Shown piece by piece: positions 59,401 through 64,000 of a stretch of DNA of 64,000 nucleotides (position 1 is its first letter; each line of letters opens with the position of its first letter). Location of the stretch: assembly GCA_017562135.1 (NCBI GenBank), contig QEYB01000801.1:248001-312000 (forward strand), read 5' to 3'. The DNA comes from Dipylidium caninum (taxonomy: Eukaryota; Platyhelminthes; Cestoda; Cyclophyllidea; Dipylidiidae). The notes below the pieces were generated by a model, which was not told where the DNA came from, did no database searches, and saw only the letters and a list, made by a program, of their open reading frames with translations. Both the position numbers and the translations under genes were made by a program.

Positions 59401-62120
59401 TCATTTATTTTCATTGCAGAACTTGAATGGGAAGATTTGTAATGAAAACTAACGATGTCGAGTCACACTTAATTCAGCTCGTTGATAGCAATGTTAAATT
59501 ATGACAGCGTCTGAACGGTAGTAAAAAGGTATCGATAAAAGCGGTTAATATTTAACAGAATAGTTAAATTTTTCAGTAGAAACTTTGAATTTTCATTCTT
59601 GTAAAAAATTCGCAATTGCTTGCTAACCCAATATTATGTCATCAGTATAACTTTGGTTTTTGAGCACTAAGCTCGTCATATGGGAGGACTTGAACCATTT
59701 TGTGTGAATAAGTGGTGACACAATAGTTATAGTAAATTTGAAATGAAGTTTAATCACTGAAATCTGTTCTATGCTTCGTTGCATGTCAAAAACTGTCATT
59801 ACTCACAAAAGGTAGATTGAAGAATTCACTACTATCCCTCAGCGTACACGGATACCGATTAGTCCATCTTACGAGAGATGAAATTGCATTGTTCTGAGAC
59901 ACTTTCATTGTTTCTCGCTCATTCATCAATCCGTCTTACTAACTTTTTCGTAAAAAAGTAACTATCTAATGAAAGCGCCTTCGTTGATATTCCAGATGCA
60001 CTCAGTTTGTGATTTATGACCCATTCGTGTGTGAGCCTACTACAGATTAATAGACTCTTAACACTAACCTACCAAAAGGGCTTATTTATGGTTTGTGTAC
60101 TGCTAGGAAAACCGAAAAGTGACCACAAATTTTGGTCTACGAAAAGCACTTATTTTTTAACATCTTTTGTCACCGTATATGTAATTATTAATTTCTTATT
60201 TTCCATTAAATTCTCCACCTAGTACGTTCACAATTTTTCAACATTGTTAAAGTTCCTACCTCTTATTGTATGCTCTAATGATCTGAAAACAACGACACTC
60301 CGACGATGCCAGATCTGTTCAATAAGGTGGATGACCAAAACATCGTTTATTAATGAACTTTTGCTTCATTCGCTGCAGTTGCTCAAAATACACGGTAGTT
60401 GCAACGGTCTGACCAGGTTGAAGCGCGTCATGGTGAAAATTCCTCGACACTTAAACATACACCTTTACTGTTAGCAATGTTTTGTGTCGCCATACGTGTT
60501 TCACTATGAGGAGGCCATTTTATCCTCCACACAGGCCAACGGTTTATCCCCCCCCCTCATTTCGCTACAATTTATCACAAAAACGTATTTCATCTAGTGT
60601 TATCTGTCAATTCATGAGGAACCGAAATTCACTGCAAAATTTTTTGTAGGTCCTTTCATATCCATATACTCGGAAGGGGATTTTTGTTCAAACTTAAGGA
60701 TAGGTACCTAAGTGAAGAAACAAGGCGTTAGAAGTACATGAAGTGACAATATATCGAGAAAAATCGAAGCATTTGTTTACAGGTATCACATCAAAACGAT
60801 CTACCGAAGACTTGATGCTATTCTGCTTATTACAATCTTGATCTGTATATTCATAGCATGTAGGAATGATACACTTGTGCTAAAAAGCGACTTTCGCTAT
60901 TTTCAATTATTCAATCACTCCATTTATAATTTATCATAATGAAGGAGGCAGCTACCCAAAGGGCGAATGCAGTTGTTTAGAGGCAAAAACACTTCATGAG
61001 TGTGCCACTAAAAGAGCACAGTTTTGAGGACTGTTTTCACTTATTGCCACTGCTATCCGTTTTGGGGTAAATATGGAGATGACGGACGAGAAGAATTCAT
61101 TTTGAATGATCAACTTTGACTGCTTACTTTATCAGGCGGATTTTGTTCTCGGCAAGTAGCTTTTGCGATGGTTGTGTAAAGGCAGAAGTCCGGTAACACC
61201 GCTGTTTTTCATCACCGAGATTTCAAGTCGTGTATCAGACTTGGAGACATGATTTGTGGACATCAGACATCGCGAGGAAGCTTCGAGTCCATCCTGGATT
61301 GCAGTAGATGAGTCAACAAAACGTTCTAATACGTATGGAAAGTAAGTAAGTTTGAAGAGCACCACAGTTTTTTTACCATTGTAGGGGAGCGCACCCCATG
61401 AGTCGAGCCATCATTGTTAGTGCACATATATCAGGCGATAATTGCAGCCAGACGGAGTGAAACTCGTCTCTTGATTTCGAATTAGTGTAATTGGCTCTCA
61501 TTTCTCCCTGATTGGCTTTGCGTGCCCCCTTCAGCGCATTAGGATGGGTGTGGTTTCGTGTTGGGGAGATTGAGTGACAGTGCAAAACTACTTATGAATT
61601 GCATTTGTGTCGCCTTCTTGAGTGTTTAAATCTCATTTGTTGCCTCCATTTCAGGCGGTTTCTGCGAACCTGGCCTTCCCGGATTTTTCCAACACACTGG
61701 AGTACATTTGAATAGTCAGCGGTAAGGCAGCCACCTCATTTTCTATTCATTGGTGCCGCTTTTTTGCCGTGAAAGATCGCCGGAACTCGGTAAACTATCC
61801 CCTGCCGTGAATGAGCAAATTGAGTGGCAACGGGAAATGTGTATTGCTTGGTGATCTAGTGTTCCTTTGACACCGTTGTACAAGGTTCTCTAGTGCTTGT
61901 CGGCGTCAAGCCAGACTGTTGTGGATTGTTCTCCAAACAGTCGTGCTAGCTTCCGACAGTTATCAATTCTCAAAACACTTTGCCTCATGAGTTTTCACCC
62001 GTTGAATCCGATGAAATCTCTCAGATGACCGAAGATGGAATGGCCTTGCTGTGCTGTGCCGGGGATGCTGCTATTACCTTTCTGGCTACCACCTGCCTTT
62101 CATTAACTAATTCCTACCTT
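50330..62120 (+). CDS. DMAP1: DMAP1 / SWC4 (DNMT1-associated protein 1)
   Basis: Nuclear subunit of the NuA4/TIP60 acetyltransferase and SRCAP/SWR1 remodelling complexes. Exons: 50330-50425, 51084-51204, 51238-51315, 51386-51607, 55528-55731, 56657-56893, 61655-61721, then probable pieces near 61776 and 61960-62120. In order: MATDVLDILEIEESG start, LPPLLPTSE and RRWKWVPFKNSARD, NLILYHWRRED, FARLNK, VPTYTDSEYKAYLQDSKW and the SANT-like DLARWFDVRFIHMHDRW with LKARYYGIL, the coiled coil EKRRKQQLNLLYGRSKDEVE, QDLQKLISQ, and FPDFS plus TGVHLNSQR. The order matches the family. An exon between 50425 and 51084 (the family's FKRPEGMxREVxxLL block) was not found; phase shows it must exist. One frame break lies near 61.69 kb. 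Long introns hold mariner remnants. Confidence 0.9.
51084..51607 (+). CDS. DMAP1: DMAP1 exons with WKW motif and SANT-like domain
   Basis: Three exons with 33- and 70-nt introns: 51084-51204 (ELPPLLPTSESP, VVFGAGRARRWKWVPFKNS), 51238-51315 (DNLILYHWRREDADNNEEYH) and 51386-51607 (HIEVPTYTDSEYKAYLQDSK, DLARWFDVRFIHMHDRW, LEELKARYYGILGILDK). These are the best conserved parts of DMAP1, the SANT-like region that binds complex partners. The acceptor at TTAAG before 51386 is chosen because it keeps the NKxxxVPxY spacing. Confidence 0.9.
52518..53582 (+). mobile_element. mariner-like element, copy A2 (in DMAP1 intron)
   Basis: The better-kept partner of copy A1, in the 51608-55527 intron. An open frame from 52575 covers the N-terminal half: EAHLRRCIFYEFQRGKNATE, RTRRGWLKKFETGDFDLSE, SRWVPHECS, VVICTSLLGRNKVEPFL. 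The first catalytic motif reads RNEKWINY, Asn for Asp (codon 53028-53030). The second reads HDDNAGPR, and the third PSKYRLF, Lys for Asp (codon 53393-53395). Frame breaks follow the first half. Confidence 0.85.
54320..55458 (+). mobile_element. mariner-like remnant (copy B2, in DMAP1 intron)
   Basis: The inverted partner of 30946-32085. Reads EFDFSHSTSRAPKIINEAFV, NARYWLQNCPFDLS, GHRALLMNEEELKGSL and, after breaks, DKLNNLSTMWNCSTSDM, SPTDYELFRNYG. The DNARPH motif is replaced by the same garbled NDIAEAPQ as in copy B1, so the copies share their defect. The element ends with an AATAAATAAAG poly(A)-like stretch near 55402. It lies about 0.7 kb after copy A2 in the same intron. Confidence 0.75.
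55528..56893 (+). CDS. DMAP1: DMAP1 coiled-coil exon and Gly/Ser-rich exon
   Basis: Exon 55528-55731 reads VEHEKRRKQQLNLLYGRSKD, IGELERIEARRRERERKK, QDLQKLISQ, closely matching the family's HERRRKEQL...IEARKKEREKR...QDLQKL helix. Exon 56657-56893 (AESAARDFNDTIHDDSGGS, then Gly/Ala-rich) corresponds to the variable linker. Both are in phase 0. Confidence 0.85.
57670..57761. repeat. 46-bp tandem duplication
   Basis: Two direct units, 57670-57715 and 57716-57761, each 46 bp with no gap. They differ at seven positions and every difference is a transition. It lies within the long DMAP1 intron. Confidence 0.85.
58870..59550 (+). mobile_element. decayed mariner (third lineage, in DMAP1 intron)
   Basis: Transposase fragments: SEIDPFLKGLIASDEK (first Asp present), a stop in place of the following Trp, FHFDLLPNDQTISSH, RKGVVLYHDNTKSHTSFIAR (second Asp) and PLDYHLF, then LQNLNGK. 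The spacing from the second to the third Asp is exactly 34 residues, counting stops as residues, which marks it as DD34D mariner. At least four in-frame stops make it long dead. It differs from both other mariner types here. Confidence 0.7.
61655..62120 (+). CDS. DMAP1: DMAP1 C-terminal exons (partly resolved)
   Basis: Exon 61655-61721 enters in phase 0 as AVSANLAFPDFSN, and its end in another frame reads TGVHLNSQR. Together they match the family's FPDFxxxGVxLRSQR, with one base short at a T run near 61686. A piece from about 61776 (KLSPAVNEQIEW) resembles the next MKLPSSVGQKK block, and 61960-62120 (LPHEFSPVESDEISQMTEDG, MALL) resembles xxLSPxPTEELxxMFNELRxDLVLL. Later exons and the stop were not identified. 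Confidence 0.5.
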
Positions 62121-62530
62121 GTAAAGTGGAGCACAGGACCTTGGGGTGAAGTGGTATTGATCGCTACTGACAGAAATGGTGTTTGTGTGACTTCTCAATT
62201 TGTCAGTGGACAGTTAATCAGCCCAAGATCCTGTTATTGGATATTTAGTAAATTATTGCTTGGCGGAGAGTATAGCAATATGTAGTACAATTTGGGGTCT
62301 GAGCCCATTCTACGAGAGTGGCTGTGTCCATGCGTGAGTAAGCTGAGATGCATGTGAGCCAATGGAATGGCTTGCACCGGTTGGTTCAGGACTCCATTCA
62401 CATTAGTAATTAGTAATAGGCTCAATGGAATCACAGGAGTACCAGACAATTTGTTTTGAAAGGGCAATCTGTGGTAAAGGCTCGGGGGAGAGGAGAGAAG
62501 CGTGGGGTAGTAGGAGAGGAAGAGGAGAGA

Positions 62531-62577
62531 TGGGTTTAGGGTAGGTAGGGTAGGGTAGGGTAGGTAGAGAGGGAGGG
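62531..62577 (+). repeat. G-rich, TTAGGG-like degenerate repeat
   Basis: At least six GGG runs spaced by TTTA, TAGGTA, TA and similar. It looks like a degraded interstitial telomere-type repeat and could form a G-quadruplex. Confidence 0.55.
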
Positions 62578-63108
62578 AAGGGGAAGGGGAGGTGAACTGA
62601 TAGGGGTGGTGAGGTATCGTGGAGAGGAAAGAAGGATGAGGCATGGGAGGGAGGATGGGTGTTTGAGGGGGAAAGAGATTAAACTCGGTGTCTCGCATCT
62701 TTCGTTGTTAGATGAAGCTGCCTGCATTCATTGGGCCAGAAGAGGATTTCGCGTAATCGAGAACTTCCTCTCGCACTACCAAATGGGTGAGTTGGTTTGT
62801 TAGGGCAGGTCTTCTTGCCCCACTTCATCTCCTTCCGGTGTTGCGGTCGTATCGAAGTGGCCATAGCCGTGATGAACACACGTTATTATCCGTGACGTAG
62901 AAAACAAGGTGGTAGAGCAGAAGAGCAGGAGCAGAGCAGCAGAGCAGGAGGTGGAATTAGAGTGGAAGTGGTAGTGGACCGAGAACGGAGTTGGCAGCTT
63001 GAAGTGATGGTCGATATGACAGGGGAATAGACGGCAAAAGTGGATAGTAGGCGGCGTGTTCTGCACCGCATTTGGTTGGTCGTGGACTCTCGAGGGAGTC
63101 TGGGGAGA

Positions 63109-63185
63109 GGGGAGCAGTAGCAGCAGGAGTAGCAGTAGGAGAGGAGAAAGAAGAAGAATGAAAAGGAGGAGGAGGGAGGAAGACG
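63109..63185. repeat. polypurine AGC/AGG/GAA tract
   Basis: Imperfect trinucleotide runs (AGCAGC, AGTAGC, AGGAGG, GAAGAA), almost all purine on +. A related AGCAGG/AGCAGA block lies at about 62914-62952. Confidence 0.6.
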
Positions 63186-64000
63186 GGCAAGAAGAGAGGA
63201 TTTGTAGGGACCGATTGTCCTACGGCTCGAATGAACAGGTGGGACAAGGGGTCAGAAAGACATAGGAACAGATAGACAGGAAGAGCAAAAGTTATTGCGT
63301 AGAATGGAATTCGCAGCGCTGTGGCCGGTGGTAGGCAGACGAGACGGGGAGTGGTGGATGAAAGGGGGAGAAGTGCCAAGGCGAGGATGGGGCTTAATGG
63401 GTGGAATAATGCTGTAAGATGTAGGCGAAGGAGACGATAGTTTTGCGAAGGATGAGGATGGAGGGAGGGTGGGAAGAAGATAGGCTATTTCATCACTACT
63501 ATCAGTTGTTCCAGATGATTACATTTATTCCACTAAACCGGTGTCTCGGGCACTTCCTTCTCTGCTTCCACACCACAAACCTGTTCTCTTCTGCAATTCG
63601 TCTCCTAGGAGTCGTCAACCCTCTCCTCTGCTCCTCTTGTTGTTCCCTTTCATTTCATTGACAAGCTGTCCTTGTACTCTTGCAGTAGGCCACGATCGCT
63701 ATGGCGGAACTAGGGACGGGCGATGATGGCCTAACGCGTTCTTGTTCGTGTAGCTAAGCATCCGGTAGAGGGACGATATAAATGCTCTAGATATTCCCTA
63801 ATTGTCACAATCTCCTCCACATGTTTACATGCACCAATTGGTGTGGTCTTCGTTGCCCCATTAATTGGCACCTGTCTCGAGGTAGGCGCACCTGGGGAGA
63901 TGACTCGTCACAAACAAACCACCTACCGAGAAGACGACAGATGTCGAAACACGGGTCGCATCGTTGCATTAGAATGGGCGCTCGGAGACGACATTCACTC

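Larger units (their letters stand above)
62121..64000. other. low-complexity purine-rich tract; DMAP1 3' region or start of next gene
   Basis: From about 62480 to 63480 the + strand is strongly purine-rich (GGGA, GGA, GAG, CAG-type runs), so long open frames on the - strand are Pro/Ser/Leu low complexity. Possible exon-like pieces at 62690-62780 and after TTGTTCCAG at about 63513 cannot be tied to a family. No tRNA or other RNA gene was seen. Confidence 0.5.

Noticed and set aside
62234..62698. 154-residue open frame on the - strand
   Set aside because: Pro/Ser/Leu low complexity produced by the purine-rich + strand; no domain and no splice context.
62957..63379. 140-residue open frame on the - strand
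   Set aside because: Same cause: pyrimidine-rich complement of the purine tract, overlapping several other open frames in the same place.
1..64000. CRISPR arrays, operons, ribosome binding sites, tRNA or rRNA genes
   Set aside because: The sequence is intron-rich animal DNA; no spaced direct repeats, no polycistronic bacterial layout and no recognisable structural RNA gene were seen.

Overview
This window is eukaryotic (metazoan) genomic DNA, not bacterial. The coding signal is split into many short exons with GT-AG boundaries whose phases agree. Introns range from about 37 nt to several kb, and mariner-type transposons sit inside them. A GW182/TNRC6 gene (an animal-specific family) and a DMAP1 gene fix it as animal. 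The divergent proteins, the mix of very short and very long introns and the decayed mariners suggest a lophotrochozoan, most probably a parasitic flatworm; that assignment is an inference.

Four genes lie head to tail on the + strand. (1) About 7.66-24.87 kb: a type I membrane receptor with six C-type lectin-like domains (CTLDs), a kringle, one transmembrane helix and a short basic tail. (2) About 28.2-38.4 kb: an AMPK-related (CAMK group, HUNK-like) protein whose kinase domain has lost the catalytic Asp, the catalytic-loop Lys and the Mg-binding Asn, so it is a predicted pseudokinase with a UBA-like segment after it. (3) 39.6-47.7 kb: GW182/TNRC6, the Argonaute-binding scaffold of microRNA silencing, with many Trp motifs, Gly/Ala/Gln-rich stretches and the divergent C-terminal RRM. 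(4) 50.3 to at least 62.1 kb: DMAP1/SWC4, a NuA4/SRCAP chromatin-complex subunit, with its SANT-like domain and coiled coil intact.

Five mariner-like remnants from three lineages lie in introns: one in the pseudokinase gene, one in GW182 and three in DMAP1. Two of them (30.9-32.1 kb on - and 54.3-55.5 kb on +) are almost identical and inverted, and flank about 22 kb. The first 7.6 kb, 24.9-28.2 kb and 47.7-50.3 kb hold no gene I can support. The last 1.7 kb is purine-rich low-complexity DNA with a TTAGGG-like G-rich block.

The receptor, GW182 and DMAP1 each carry one or more apparent single-base frame breaks or in-frame stops inside otherwise conserved exons, some at homopolymers. As GW182 and DMAP1 are normally essential single-copy genes, assembly indels are the likeliest cause. 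Exon coordinates were found by eye from reading frame, phase and family motifs. The receptor's 5' start, the pseudokinase N-lobe start, the second DMAP1 exon and the 3' ends of GW182 and DMAP1 are unresolved.
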